This document shows, one piece after another, positions 1 through 11,492 of a DNA stretch of 64,000 bases. This DNA comes from Isoetes taiwanensis (lineage: Eukaryota > Streptophyta > Lycopodiopsida > Isoetales > Isoetaceae), in contig JAJEKV010000008.1 of NCBI GenBank assembly GCA_021234155.1, positions 3,425,008 through 3,489,007 of the forward strand. The letters run 5' to 3'. The notes under the pieces were generated by a model that had not been told where the DNA came from, made no database searches, and saw nothing but the letters and a program-made list of their open reading frames with translations. Both the position numbers and the translations under genes were made by a program. Within the stretch, counting starts at the first letter, position 1. Every line of letters begins with the position of its first letter.

Positions 1-1122
1 GGCATGGACGCGATTCTGGGGAGCCGAGCAAGTCAAGGATCGTGTAACCCGCGATTCTATTATGCAAAGTCGCCTCTAGCCCAAAGAATGAGTTAGGATA
101 GTATGTTAGATCAGCCTTATCGCCTTTTAGATCCTAAGATCACCAAACGTAACAAAATAAACCTAAATGTATGTTTAGGTAAGATAGATTAGATCTTATT
201 CAAATTTTGGTTTGGTGATGATGATGTTCCATTCTATGCTCTCCCCGTATGTGGAAAGGGGGTAGAGACCCTTAAACCCTCAGCCTGCAGATGATTCTAG
301 ATAACCTTTCATTAATTCTCACCACCGCACGTCTGGTACAAGAGCCCGGGTTGTGGGCGGCGGCCAGACCCGTGGAATAAGGCGGGGACTTGTCTCATCA
401 CCCATTGATCCCTTCCGTGTGTAAAGCTCAACGGGATCTGCCGGCTAGGCTTAATGGCTTGCCACCACGTGGGCAAGGCATGAACCGACACCTCTTGGGT
501 GATGCGCCATCTTCAATGAGGTTCAAGTCAATATGGCAAAGGGCTCCCACTGCGAGGATGGGCATGCATACTCCGAGGGGAGGAGACTCTCATCGCCATC
601 GGACCGGGAGAGATAACCTCCAAAGAAGAGCCCTTTTGGCTACGCGACCCGGGCTACTGGGCCCAGCCCCCCAAGACTCTTCTAACCTACCGCAAAGTGT
701 GCACGGAGGGGCGGATGGAGGCGGACTACCCAATGCCATGTTTCTATGCCAAACCAATCCATTCTTGGTGCAGGAATTCGTCCGCAATGACTTCCCGAGG
801 CCCAAGCCGCCCACAATTGAGTCCTGAGCCAAGGTAGGGATCCCATGATGATGATGTTATTGATGTGCTACTACACGACGATATGGTGTGTAGTCACCCT
901 TCGAGGTGACTTTGTTGATATATTGATGTCATGTGCTTATTTTACTCACGCTCAAGCAGCTTAGACGGGTCCCTAGGGAAGACGGGCAAACGACCCATCC
1001 ATTCTTTTCATCCACCCATTGTCAAGGTTGGTGTCGCGGATGGCGCCCCGCCGGGCTTATCGCCATGGGGATGAACTCCGGCTTTCCGACAATGATGAGC
1101 ATCGCAGGAAGGGGATGTCACG
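1..1122 (+). repeat. 5' LTR of the chromovirus, copy A (3' part only)
   Basis: Matches 32718-33867. It ends GGGGATGTCACG and is followed by a degraded primer site and the same GATCTTGGTAGACCAAGATC-like stretch as in copy B. The open frames seen here (for example 390-827) are not conserved as proteins in the other three LTR copies, so I treat the LTR as non-coding. Confidence 0.87.
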
Positions 1123-1338
1123 TTGGCAGAATGAGCGGTGATCTTGGTAGACCAAGATCGCAGACCCACCACCCCCTGCTGAACTAACAAGAGACTTCTA
1201 GCCTTGGGGAATAGCAACCCAAGCATGAACCTCGAAAAATTGGAAAAAAAATTTAATCTTTAGAGCAAGAAAGTAGAGTAATGCTAAGTTAGGGAAGAAT
1301 TATCGAAAAACCCCGCTAAAAATTAGGGCCATTAGAAG

Positions 1339-1616
1339 TGACTTCACATAGTTTTCCTGGGCATTTCAAAAATTTTTGAGAATGCTCTCGCCAAGACCGC
1401 GGTGAATGGTTGACCCCATGTTGACCTTAGTTAGGATGCATAATTAGAACAACCGATAGTGCGTATTAGCTTAAACCTTGAATTTGAGCTGTAAGCGTCA
1501 TAACACTAAGAAACCCGCTTATAAAATCGAGAAAGTTTGAGTCTGCGGTGACCCCAGAGAGCGCTGTGAGCATTTCCAAAACTTTTGAGAATGGCCTCAC
1601 GCATCGCGGTGAGTGG
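1339..1616. repeat. Internal near-palindromes H1 and H2, copy A
   Basis: H1 spans about 1339-1415 and H2 about 1547-1616. The central CATTTCCAAAACTTTTGAG is kept, but the right arms read CAAGACCGCGGTGA and CGCATCGCGGTGAG instead of CGCACTGTGTGAG. The same kind of arm change recurs in all four copy-A hairpins. Confidence 0.7.
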
Positions 1617-1840
1617 TGGTGGTACTTTTGCCTAAAGGAACCCAATGTATTAATCCAATGTATTAATTCAATGCCTTACGTATCGCTACTTATTACGAAA
1701 TTGCGGTCCAAACCCTAAAATCTCCGCACTATAAATAAACCTTTTAGGTTCTTCATTTTCACCTTTCTCCGCTATCGCCTCCGCCCAAGAAGGTTGCTTA
1801 TTTCTAGGCTTCTGGAAGGTTTATCAACATATTTCAAAAC

Positions 1841-2945
1841 ATGGCTCGCACTCAAACAAACCGCCAATGGTTGCAGCGCACGACATTATTGCCGTGTCCC
1901 GCAGTTCCCCAAAAGCCGAGAGGCTCGTGGAGCAAGCCGCAAGAAGAGAACCCTCGACATAAATCCCGTTATGAGGAGGATCAGCAAAGCAAAGAAGATC
2001 TAATAAGAACATCCCCAAAACCCTAATGAGCGTGAAAACCCCAAAAATCAGGGCAATGGAGGAGGGGACAGGATCGACGAGGGACTTAACACGAGAGAGC
2101 CGTAACGGTTAAAGAAATGGGAAAGAGGAAAAGAGCGACTAAGAGGAAGAGAATTGCGTAAAAAGTCGGGTGGCGAAAAGATTGAGGAAGGAGCCACAAA
2201 AATTGAAGGAGGACAAAGGGAAGGACCTCGGCGCCCAAGAAACCCGGGCGAAAACAAAGGCAACATTAACAAAAGGGGTGAGCATAAGGGGAGCCGGAGT
2301 CCGACGGACTCCGGCCGCCTTCATCGCATTAATCGAAGCCCGGGACGAGGATGAGTCAAGGGGTCCCCCGCCAGAAGGCTTCAAATGTAGATAATGAGGA
2401 GGAAGAGTACGCAATGAAGATCCCCATACCCCAAGTGGTCGGGTTTAACAAATCCGATCCAAAGAAGGGCAGACCAGCATCGGAATCGTGATGTACGCTA
2501 ACGAAAGTGGAAGTAACAGAAGAAGCTAAAGGAGTACAACGTAGTACATGAAGATGCACGAGGAGTATTTAAATATTATGAAGCAAAATAAGAATAGAAT
2601 AGAACATAATAGGTAACGTGACGCGGGAGGGAGGAAGGTCATCTAAGAAGAACACTTTGAAGTCGCCCGTGAGAGACCCGCACTCCCAAAGAAGCCAATG
2701 AAGAGGAAGGCATTTACTTTGTAAGAGCTGCTCTGTGAGATCCCCATTGAGGAGCCATGGACTGCCGATACCAGTTGCTCGCGAAGATTGACCCAACTAG
2801 ATCCCCGCAAGAATTTGACAAAACCAAGAGAGTAACGGATGACTTGTTACTTGACAGTGTGAGGCGCCAGAGCAAAACTAGTTCAAGACTTCTCGAAGAC
2901 TCACTAGCATGTGCTCTCCATAAAGAGAGTCACTTGTATGCCTAG
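1841..2945 (+). pseudogene. ORF1, gag-like remnant, copy A
   Basis: Counterpart of 34587-35712. The same ATGGCTCGC start is at 1841. The frame is then split into short pieces: 61 aa from 1841, 74 aa from 2170 and 62 aa from 2757. The segment at 2170-2394 shows a charged stretch (KLKEDKGKDLGAQ) that matches copy B in another frame position, so indels rather than stop substitutions break the gene. Confidence 0.48.
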
Positions 2946-3125
2946 GGGATATGAAATTAGCTAGGTTTATTAAGAAGGAAGATTGCTAACTTGTTGTAAT
3001 TACAAATCTTTGTAAATATGAAAATATATTTTGATCAAAGTTTGAAGTGCAAAAGTGTAAGCAATAAGGTTGTAATGATATGTGCATTTGAATTAGCTAA
3101 ATTGGACAAAAAGTCAAGATTTTTG

Positions 3126-3205
3126 ACCCCACCTCTAGAATGGTGCGCCATGAGCATTTCCAAAACTTTTTGAGAATGGCTCTCACAAGACTGCGGTGAG
3201 TGGTC
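3126..3205. repeat. Internal near-palindrome H3, copy A
   Basis: GCATTTCCAAAACTTTTTGA core flanked by CCACCTCTAGAATGGTGCGC on the left and CACAAGACTGCGGTGAGTGG on the right. Corresponds to 35906-35978. Confidence 0.72.
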
Positions 3206-3297
3206 GGCTAACGATCTATGTCTAGATTCTGCCCAAATGTAGAAAGTAAGGGTAGAGACCGCTTTAACTCGCTGGAGATAAGTAGAATTTATAGGTA

Positions 3298-3850
3298 ATG
3301 TGCGCCGGAGGGTGCCCCGGGCGCCCCCAGCCTCTCCCTCGGATGGGATGTCGCTTAGGCCCCTCGGCGCGGATGGATGGCGCCCGAGGCTTTTACCTCG
3401 GCGGCTCCGGCCTGAGCACCCGGGCAGCATGTTCTGAAGGAGCCAAGCAGCATGTTTTGAGCCGGAGCACACGATGGAAAGCGGGGTGTCGGCGCCTTTG
3501 GCGCAGGGTCGGGAGGGATGACCTCCTCCGGAACACTTCTCTCGGCTGCCTCGAGCCGCCTTCCCTCGAAGCCGACTGGGCGCTTGAGAGCTTACTGATG
3601 CTTGTTTCACAAGGTTCCCCTACCTGGCCACCGGGCAGATCGCTGCTACATGGGGTTTTGGGACTCCCACCGCTCTTATGGTCTAGTGGTTTGATCGAAG
3701 TTACCTGTGGGGGTCGGCACCGATCTCTCAGACAAGATCTATTTGCCTCGGTTTCCGAGAGGGATGGAGGTTTAGCTGGCAGGCGAGTCCCAAGCACGCC
3801 TGCATTCGCACCTAGTCGAAGAGGTTACGGCCCGGGCCGCTTGTTGAAGT
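3298..3850 (+). other. GC-rich block inside the chromovirus, copy A
   Basis: Matches 36060-36600. It is open in one frame for 188 codons (3298-3864), but that peptide is unrelated to the one open in copy B. The frame is therefore composition-driven and not a gene. Confidence 0.6.
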
Positions 3851-4125
3851 TCTGCTTTTGTTGAGGTATGTTTGTTGCTTTTTGCAAAAGATAGCTTTTG
3901 ATCCGGCGGGTCATCATGGCAACGTTTTTTTCCCGCTTTTTTAATCCCGCCATGGTGCTCACTTCTAAGCCGCCCATGCAATGTATTTTGTTTTTTTGTA
4001 CTTGTGGTCGTGATGTCCTTCGTGACGTCATTTTGTGGTGCTAAACGTAAAAATATACTCTTCCTTCCTTCCTTCCTTCCTTCAATTGCAAATTGAGCCA
4101 TCTAGGGACCCAAACAGAGCTCAAT

Positions 4126-4195
4126 TTTCACAGAGCGCCAGAGCATTTCCAAACTTTTGAGAATGTCTCTCACAAGACCGTGGTGAGTGGTTAGA
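4126..4195. repeat. Internal near-palindrome H4, copy A
   Basis: CATTTCCAAACTTTTGAG core with arms TTCACAGAGCGCCAGAG and CTCACAAGACCGTGGTGAG. Corresponds to 36912-36990 and again precedes a TATA box, at 4362. Confidence 0.72.
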
Positions 4196-4479
4196 CCAAA
4201 ATGACCCAAACTCATTCCAACTACCTCCAAATTAGATGAAATTTGTTGCAATAGATCCTTAGGATGTACTCTTTAACCTAGATTACCTATGAATTGCATA
4301 ACAAAGATCTCAAAAGTGATAGATATCTTCAAACCCTAAAAATTCTCAAATTAAGGTTATTCTATAAATAGGGACCACAACTCTCATTTACACCCTACTC
4401 TATCACTCCTCACCCAAGGCCATTTTTTATCTCCCGTAGGCGCCCAGATTCGTTTGATAACCCCAACAACATCAGCATC

Positions 4480-5820
4480 ATGGCAACTTCTATTTAGGGC
4501 GATGGTACACATCGCCATGTGGTCGTTCGACATCAACTCGACTTCGCCATCTTCGTAAGGAGATCGATGTGGATGCCACCACAAACGCTTTACCCTTCTA
4601 TCAAGAGATCATGATCGAAGTTCCATGCCAAGATAGGGCCCTCTCGTAGAACTCCCCGATATGATACTTTTCACCTAGCATGGCTCTCAAAAGGTTCCGA
4701 CAGACATCCCAAAAATAGACAAGTACCTAGAAAATAAAGGTTGTCCGGGTGATGCCCAACTACATGATATAGCCGCAGAATAGGAATAGATATTTTCCCA
4801 ATAATCGTAGTCAGAGCCATATTCTGTCCCCAGAGCCCAAACCCGTGATAGGGGAACCCTTTGTTCAACCTCTAGAGTGAACCATGGCCATGGAAGGTGG
4901 AAGAGGAGCTGCATGCCCCGAGTACCCAAGAGCAGCGCAGCAAGAGGAAGAGGCGCAGGAAGGACACAAGTACGACTTTGGAAGACATCATCGATGCTGG
5001 ACCCCATACGAAAGGCGCCAGCGTAAGAAGACCTCCCGAAGCTTCAAAGAAGGGTTGAGACCTCCTCGGAAGCCCACCACTAAGTTAGCATCACCAGCCT
5101 AACCCCGATTATCATCTAAGGAGAAGCATACCGACACTCCATGACATCAAGAACCTCCCCTGCGTGTGATGTGGGTTGCCAGATAGATCTAGCTCCTACA
5201 CCTTCTACGTAAGCCCCGACCTTGATGACTTCATCGACCGGAGACTCGTGACTTTCCCCATCAAAGATCGGGGAGGCTACATTTAGACCGCCAATCATCA
5301 ACGCATATCAAAGCCTACACCGGCATCGTCGCGATGATGGCACGCCAGAGCTACCCCTCGAGGGAGTTCATAGCCCAAGAGCTGGATGGGCATCGAGGAA
5401 AAACACCGAAAGTGCACTCCTCGCCAAGACTCCGCTCATAGTAGGGCAACTACTCACGACAAGAAAGAGAAGCAGATTAACTTTGACCTCTCCGCATCCA
5501 TGTTCTATTAACTGTGGAGATGATAGCGTATCTGGGATGAATACCCAAAAGACAAGGGCAAGAATCTGGAACCGCAGAAGAGGCGGGGAGGCGGCACCCA
5601 TAAAGCCCCAGTTTTTACTTACCACTTTCACCGACGGAAGGGATAGCGGTGTTATAATAATCGCCAGCTTTAGCCCACGAGAGAAGGAGTCTCATGCTGA
5701 TCGCCTCCCCTGCATTCAAGACATGCCCTGGATGCCCCTCAAACATCGCACTATGTCATCCCCGTCAAGAGGACAATATTTTAAGCTGCCTTCGATTTTA
5801 ATGTCCCGCCCATATGCTTA
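4480..5820 (+). pseudogene. ORF2, unrecognised retroelement protein, copy A
   Basis: Counterpart of 37281-38475, with more frame breaks. The start ATGGCAACTTC is at 4480. The pieces KEIDVDATTNA, IPKIDKYLENK and SFKEGLRPP can be followed across frames. In-frame TAG codons appear where copy B reads through. Confidence 0.45.
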
Positions 5821-6329
5821 GATGGCAAAGCTGGTCAACGGCCACCTTACACATCGATAGAGGGTCGAAGACTTAGTGATGGCACTCAAGGTGATATGGC
5901 CACCAACATCCTTAGAAACTTGGGGCCAAGGAAGAAGTTTTTGAAGACAACCCCTTTTATAGAAGATTCCAAGAATAGATTAAAACTCTTTCTCCCCTTT
6001 TTATCAATTGTAAAAATATTGCACTTTATGAATATAAGGTTATAGCATTATGTGTGTTCTTTGACATATTTTGTCCCTACAACTATATCATCAAACAAAC
6101 CAATGCAATAATAAACAAAACTAATCATCATAGTACAATCTAATGTGTATGCCTAGAGCACCTAGAATGTCAACAAGATAGACAACCTCGGAAGACCAAA
6201 CACCCAAAGGCAATTCTCAGCCAAGGAACCCGCTCCAAGAGTTCGAGGCAAACCAACCCCGTATGAAGAATATCGCCGTATAAGGCTCCGGATATCCCCC
6301 GGGAATAAGAGTCCCCATCAAAGAGGGTC

Positions 6330-6715
6330 CCGTCTGATCCCCAAACAATTCCATCCAATCATCAGGGATGCTTATTTTCTCAACATGGTATCGTGAGCCA
6401 TGATCCCGTAGAGGGTGCTTAATAACACCGGATAGTCCAAAGGGGTGTAGGGGTGAGAATGAGCAAAAGCTTGTTTGGTGGAGCCTTAACCCTACTGGTG
6501 GGAGCTGCCCGAGGAGGGAGCATGTCGATTGTGGTGAAGGCCGGAATGGATTGGTGTGGTTATTACGGGAGGATGTTGAAATATTGGAGTATGTGTAATG
6601 GGCACATGAAGAATGACTCCCTGGAGTCGAAGCTCCAAGCAGGGGAGCTAATTGGCTTGTAAGCAAGAGGTCCTGAAGTTCGGATCCCTTAACCCGTCCA
6701 CCCAATCATAGAAGG
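6330..6715 (+). mobile_element. TRIM-like element, copy A (degraded)
   Basis: Counterpart of 39127-39553. CTCAACA followed by TGGTATCGTGAGCC at 6386 gives the clearest primer site of the two copies. The second terminal repeat, near 6655-6732, keeps AAGCAAGAGGTCCTGAAGTT and ATTTTCAACACGG, but the A box has decayed. The left repeat keeps only CCATCCAATCATC and CTTATTTTCTCAACA. Confidence 0.5.
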
Positions 6716-6734
6716 CTCATTTTCAACACGGATG

Positions 6735-7440
6735 CCCAGAGAAATAATCCCGATAGAGATTCAAAAATTTATGAGTGCATTCCGAGAGGATTTGTTTAGC
6801 ACCCATTCGCACGGCTTCTATGAGTATAACATATCATCATCGATTCGATGGTCGACGGAGCTTAACCAACCACATGCTAAGGAATTATGTTTGGAACAAG
6901 CGGCCGGGCGGGATTCATCCACTCCCAGGAAATTTTGCCTACAACAAAGATCGCTGTGAGTCATCCCGCATGTCACCCTTCATGATTAATTATGGGTACT
7001 CTGTCTCACCCCGCATACATGGCACAACCAAAGGTCAAAAGTGGAAGTCTCCCCAGATGCCATCGGATATGTGAGCTAGTGGAGGAGGGTAGAGGATATC
7101 TTCCTAGCCAAGAGAAGCGTAGGCAGGTGCTACGATAAGCACGTAACCTGCAGGAGAATCGCAAGTTGGATATCAAACGCGATGGGTTGAAGATCAAACA
7201 AGTAAGCGTTTAAGCCTCAGACGCTAATTGTAAAGAAGCTTGTTCCAAGATATCGGGCCATTCAGATAACCAAAAAGAGTAGGTAGCCAATCCTACAAGT
7301 TGGACCCTCGCTAGCACATCTCAAATCTATAGGATCTCCTCCATGTAAGTTCTCTAAAGAGGCAAACACCTTAATCCAGAGGAAGTATTGGAGACAATGT
7401 AGAAGTTACCGGAAATGAACCCGACTAATTAGCTTGAAAT
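6735..7440 (+). pseudogene. Integrase C-terminal half, copy A
   Basis: Counterpart of 39575-40260, with frameshifts. Recognisable pieces are KFMSAFREDLF (6765-6800), AKELCLEQAAG in a shifted frame, SPFMINYGYSVSP (6976-7014) and the VGSQSYKLD region near 7290. The GPY/F part is spread over three frames. Confidence 0.75.
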
Positions 7441-7589
7441 CATCCCGTAGTTTTTTCTTTGTGGCCTAAGGAAGACAAGAAGATCTCAATTTCTCTAATA
7501 CCTAGTGAAATGGACGACTTAATTGTGGAAGACGCCATGGTACTACAATCAGATTTGGAGAAGCGCATCTACAATTCATGGAGCAATGA
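7441..7589 (+). pseudogene. Chromodomain at the end of integrase, copy A
   Basis: The same domain as at 40261-40425. VEDAMVLQSDLEKRIYNSW is visible at 7525-7582. The ATW of the cage reads AMV here through an indel next to CCATGG. It ends in the same position. Confidence 0.78.
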
Positions 7590-8333
7590 AAGGGTCCACT
7601 GGGTCACCAAAGTAGTCGGCATCAAACCCATAGGTGAGTGGGAGGTAGATTAAAAAGTCTACTATCCGGGTCCTAAAGTAGACAAGCTTGAGAGATAAGA
7701 GGTCATTCAGGCATACATTGATAGAAAGCACTTAGTCAATGCCTACACTACGGAAGGACGCCATCCTTCACCTGTAAGGCAACTAAAGGTGTAGGCATGA
7801 GTGATCATCTTAGGGCATGATAGAGCCGGGTTCACTAAGCCAAGATGGAAGAAACATAACTTTCTTACGCCGATTAGCCTTACATCCATATAAATTGTAA
7901 TTAATGGGTGGTTCCTCAACAACCAACTCTTCCAAAAATAACCAAATGCATAATCGATGTGGTGTTGGACCCGCAAGTAGCCAAGGGAGTCTAGCTACAG
8001 GGAAGGTCGCGATCACAAGACTTCCCAAAGACATGTTTTGTCATAACGCAAGGTAAACGAGACGATATGGAACTCTAATTAGAGAATTTCAACTATGTTA
8101 ATGATAATGGTGTAAAACCATAAAATGTTGGAATAATAGATGATAAAGTAAGAGGGCTTTAAAGAACTCTTGTATCATAGCATCATATTAAAACAAGGAT
8201 GTGTTATGAAAAAATTAAAATATTGCACTGGGGTAATTTTGTTTGTAAAACTATATGTATCAAATGTATTGTGGTAGCGTGTTTCCAAGGTGGGAAGACG
8301 CTGATGCTTAAAGAGGGTATCATTCAGTAGAGA

Positions 8334-11295
8334 TAGGACGCTCCAAAGATAACATAATCCATCCCAATACGATAGTTATACCGCTGACGGCCACACTACA
8401 TGTCACCACGACAAGTACTTGAGAGCCGTAAAGTTGCACCCTGGGGCAAAATCGTGATGTTTGCATGCATATTAAACATATACAATTAAAACCCCTGCCA
8501 AGTGGCAATACCCCATTTGGTCCCTTCTAACCTAACCCTAAAAGTTCATGTATAAAGAACAAACAAGGGGGGAAACCTAAACTCTCCCTTTTTGCATTCT
8601 TTGGCTTCCCCGCCTATCTCTAAGGTGTAACCTCGCTATTCCGACACAAGCCAGCCGCTAAAGTCATTTTACACATTATTAGATTCATCAAGGGCGTATT
8701 GCCTTCAAGAAGAACTTAGGGCATGGACGCCATCCCAGAAGTTTCGAGCAAGTCAAGGATCGTGTAACCCACGACTTATTATGCAAAGCCTTTAGCCCTC
8801 GCAATGAGTTAGGATAGTATGTTAGATTTTTTTTTTTTTGAGAAAAGGAAGTTTTTATATTTTATATAATAAAAAGTACAGTACAATGTTTCATTTCGAC
8901 AAGAGGATTACTGCTGTGAGTAACCTCAACCTCTTCATCCCTCTATGAACTATGAACTAAAACTTATTCAAAATGAGAATAAAGAAAACAAAAAGAAATA
9001 TAAGATAGCTAACAAAGGTTAAAGAAACCCCGATTCTCAAAATGTTGTGTCCGAGGTGCATAGTAGAGTGTCGCGATTGTCGGGTCACAGATAGCCTAAA
9101 AGCTAGCTAGGCTTAGTACAAGCCCGCCAAATGCATCCTCCCCAAAAGCCCCTGGTGCAGGATATGGAAGCCCCCAGATAGCCCCTAGCCGGCACCTCCA
9201 ATCGAAAAGGGTCACCCTGTAAGGGAGTCTCCACTTCCATTGTCCCATCAAGGAGCCCATACATCCTGATAAATAAGCACATCCATTTTGTTAATCATGG
9301 CAACTACCACCAAATCCAATTACCAGATACTACTTTTTGAAGCAAAGATAGAAGACCCATTTATACCTCACAAGGCACACGCGACATTTTACTCTTTACC
9401 GAGATACAAAAGAAGTGAATAAAAGCCGCAGATCGGGCAGTAAGAAGAGCCGCCACCGCCTTCATAGAAGTCGCCACCGCCATGGATGGTCTCCTCGCCT
9501 TTACTCAAAACTCACCCTGCGGAATTAACAGAAAATAAAATGCCGTGATTGCTCCGGTAGATAATCCAATTGAAGTCGGCTAGACAAAAAAATATGCCCC
9601 TGCATCTCCTCCCTCAAAAAAGCCCCAAGGCAAGATGTGTAATCTTCCGCCTACATCATATCCCCCTTAGCTCCTACTTATCTTTATTCAAAAAACAAAT
9701 CCAAAGAATTTCTTATTCTGTATTAAAACTAGAAAGCCCCTTAAAAGTGCCCCTCGGACCGGTTTCTTAATACATATTTTGTCTCTTCCCGCCAAGAAAG
9801 GGTAAGAGAATCCAAGATACTTCACGTAACCCAAGACTTTACCCTTGAGATGAAGCTTACCCCATACTAAACCGTGAATATGAGCCCCGCTTTCGCTTGA
9901 TCCCTTAGCCCCAGACAAATCCCATCCATCCCAATAATTCAAATTTCAAAGGAATCCCCTTCGAGAACCGCGTAAGGAAAGAGGGAAATGCAAAACCAAG
10001 ACCGACCTAAAGTTGAAGATCGCCCTGCACTACATCCCCGGAAAAACTGAGAAAACCCGTGATAATCAATCTTAAGGGTTAGGAAAGCATCATGGCCTGG
10101 CATCCAACCTGCATCTTTGCTTCATGCCTCACCGCTAATCCTAAGAGCAAGATGTGAAGCTTGGTAGTTTCACCTCCCACCGCCCCTTTAGTCACCGGCC
10201 AGTTGTCAGCTCTTTCATCCCCCGAGATTCCCCGATAGTACAAGTTAGATCAAATTCCTATCACTCTTGTAGATCCTAAGATCACTAGTCAGAACAAAAA
10301 GAACCTTTAACCATGTACAAGTTTAGGTAAGATAGATTAGATCTTATTCAATATTTCGGGCCTTGGTGATAATAATGTTCTATTCTATGCCTCCGGTATG
10401 TGGGAAGGGGGTAGAGACCCAAACCTCGCAAGAGCAGATGATCCTGTAGATAACCCCATTAATTCCCACCACGCGCCCGGTAATAAGAGCCCACATGGTT
10501 GTGGGTGGCTGGCTAGGACCTAAGTGGAATAAGTGGGGACTCTTGTCCCATCACCGATTGATCCCTCTGCGTGTAAAGCCCAACGGATCTGCTCGGCCAG
10601 GCTTAAGGGTTTACACGCGGTGGGTAAGGCATGAGCTCCCAATACCCCTTGGGCTGGCGCGCCGCCTTCAATGAGGTTCAAGTCTATCATGGGCGCGAGC
10701 CCCCAGTCACTGCGGATGGGCATGCATGCTTCGAGGGGGGGAGGAGACTCCTCCTCCGGGTCATCGAGACCGGGAGATAACCCAGCAAGGATCCCTTGGC
10801 TTGACCACGTGCCACCGTCAAGTCCCAAGACTCTTTCAACCTACTGCGAAAGTGTGTACGGGAGGGGCGGATGGAGGGACTACCCAACTATGTTTCTATG
10901 CTCCACCAATCAATTTTATGAATTCGACTCCAATGACTTCTCGAGGCCCAAGCCCCCATCCATACCTTAGAGTCCCAGCCATTGGGTAGGATCCCCCGCA
11001 TGTGATGATGATGTTATTGATGTGCTATTACATCGCAGATTATGGGTGTTGTCACCCTTCGAGGTGACTTTGTTGATATATATTGGGATGTCATGTGCTT
11101 ATGTTTACTCACGCTTCCGGCAGTTAGGGATCTGGCCCCCAGGGAAGATCTGGCAATGACCCATCCATTCTTCCTCACACGACCCATTGTCAAGGGTTGG
11201 TGTCGTGGATGGCCCCTCGCTAGTTTAGTCAGCAAAGGGGATGAACTGCTTGGACAATGGCCTGGGAGCATCAGAGAGAAGTAGGGGATGTCACA
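8334..11295 (+). repeat. 3' LTR of the chromovirus, copy A, split by the same retroposon
   Basis: The start is degraded to AGGACGCTCC; the end GATGTCACA is intact. The retroposon lies at exactly the same site as in copy B, which shows that it was present before the duplication. Confidence 0.86.
8828..10233 (-). mobile_element. Poly(A) retroposon or processed pseudogene in the 3' LTR, copy A
   Basis: Counterpart of 41658-43037, with target duplications GATAGTATGTTAGAT (8813-8827) and GATAGTACAAGTTAGAT (10234-10250). The longest conserved coding-like piece is 9688-9942 on the minus strand (WGKLHLKGK, KYLGFSYPFLAGRDKICIKK). Confidence 0.7.
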
Positions 11296-11492
11296 CATAG
11301 AACCGGGCCCAACCCAAGGTACCCACGGAATTAGCTACCCATCTTCTCCTCCTTTTATTTTGCCTCTTGCTTCTATTACTTTGCCTTTTCTTGCAACCAT
11401 AATTTCCCCGCGGGATTAAGAGCATTGGCAACAATACGCTAAAAGAAATTTAGCTTTGAATCTAGCCAAGAGCATTGGAATCTAGTTGCTCG

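Larger units (their letters stand above)
1..11295 (+). mobile_element. Ty3 chromovirus-type LTR retrotransposon, copy A (5' LTR truncated by window)
   Basis: Copy A of the element at 32321-44081. The window opens about 400 bases into the 5' LTR. The 3' LTR ends GATGTCACA at 11295, and the same CATAG follows at 11296-11300. All parts seen in copy B can be recognised, but every frame is broken more often. The left target duplication is outside the window. Confidence 0.88.

Noticed and set aside
390-827. 145-codon frame in the 5' LTR
   Set aside because: It lies within an LTR and is not conserved in the three other LTR copies, where indels change the frame.
3298-3864. 188-codon open frame in the GC-rich block, and 191-codon frame on the other strand at 3035-3610
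   Set aside because: High GC removes stop codons in several frames. The peptides have no motifs, and the equivalent frames in copy B give unrelated sequences.
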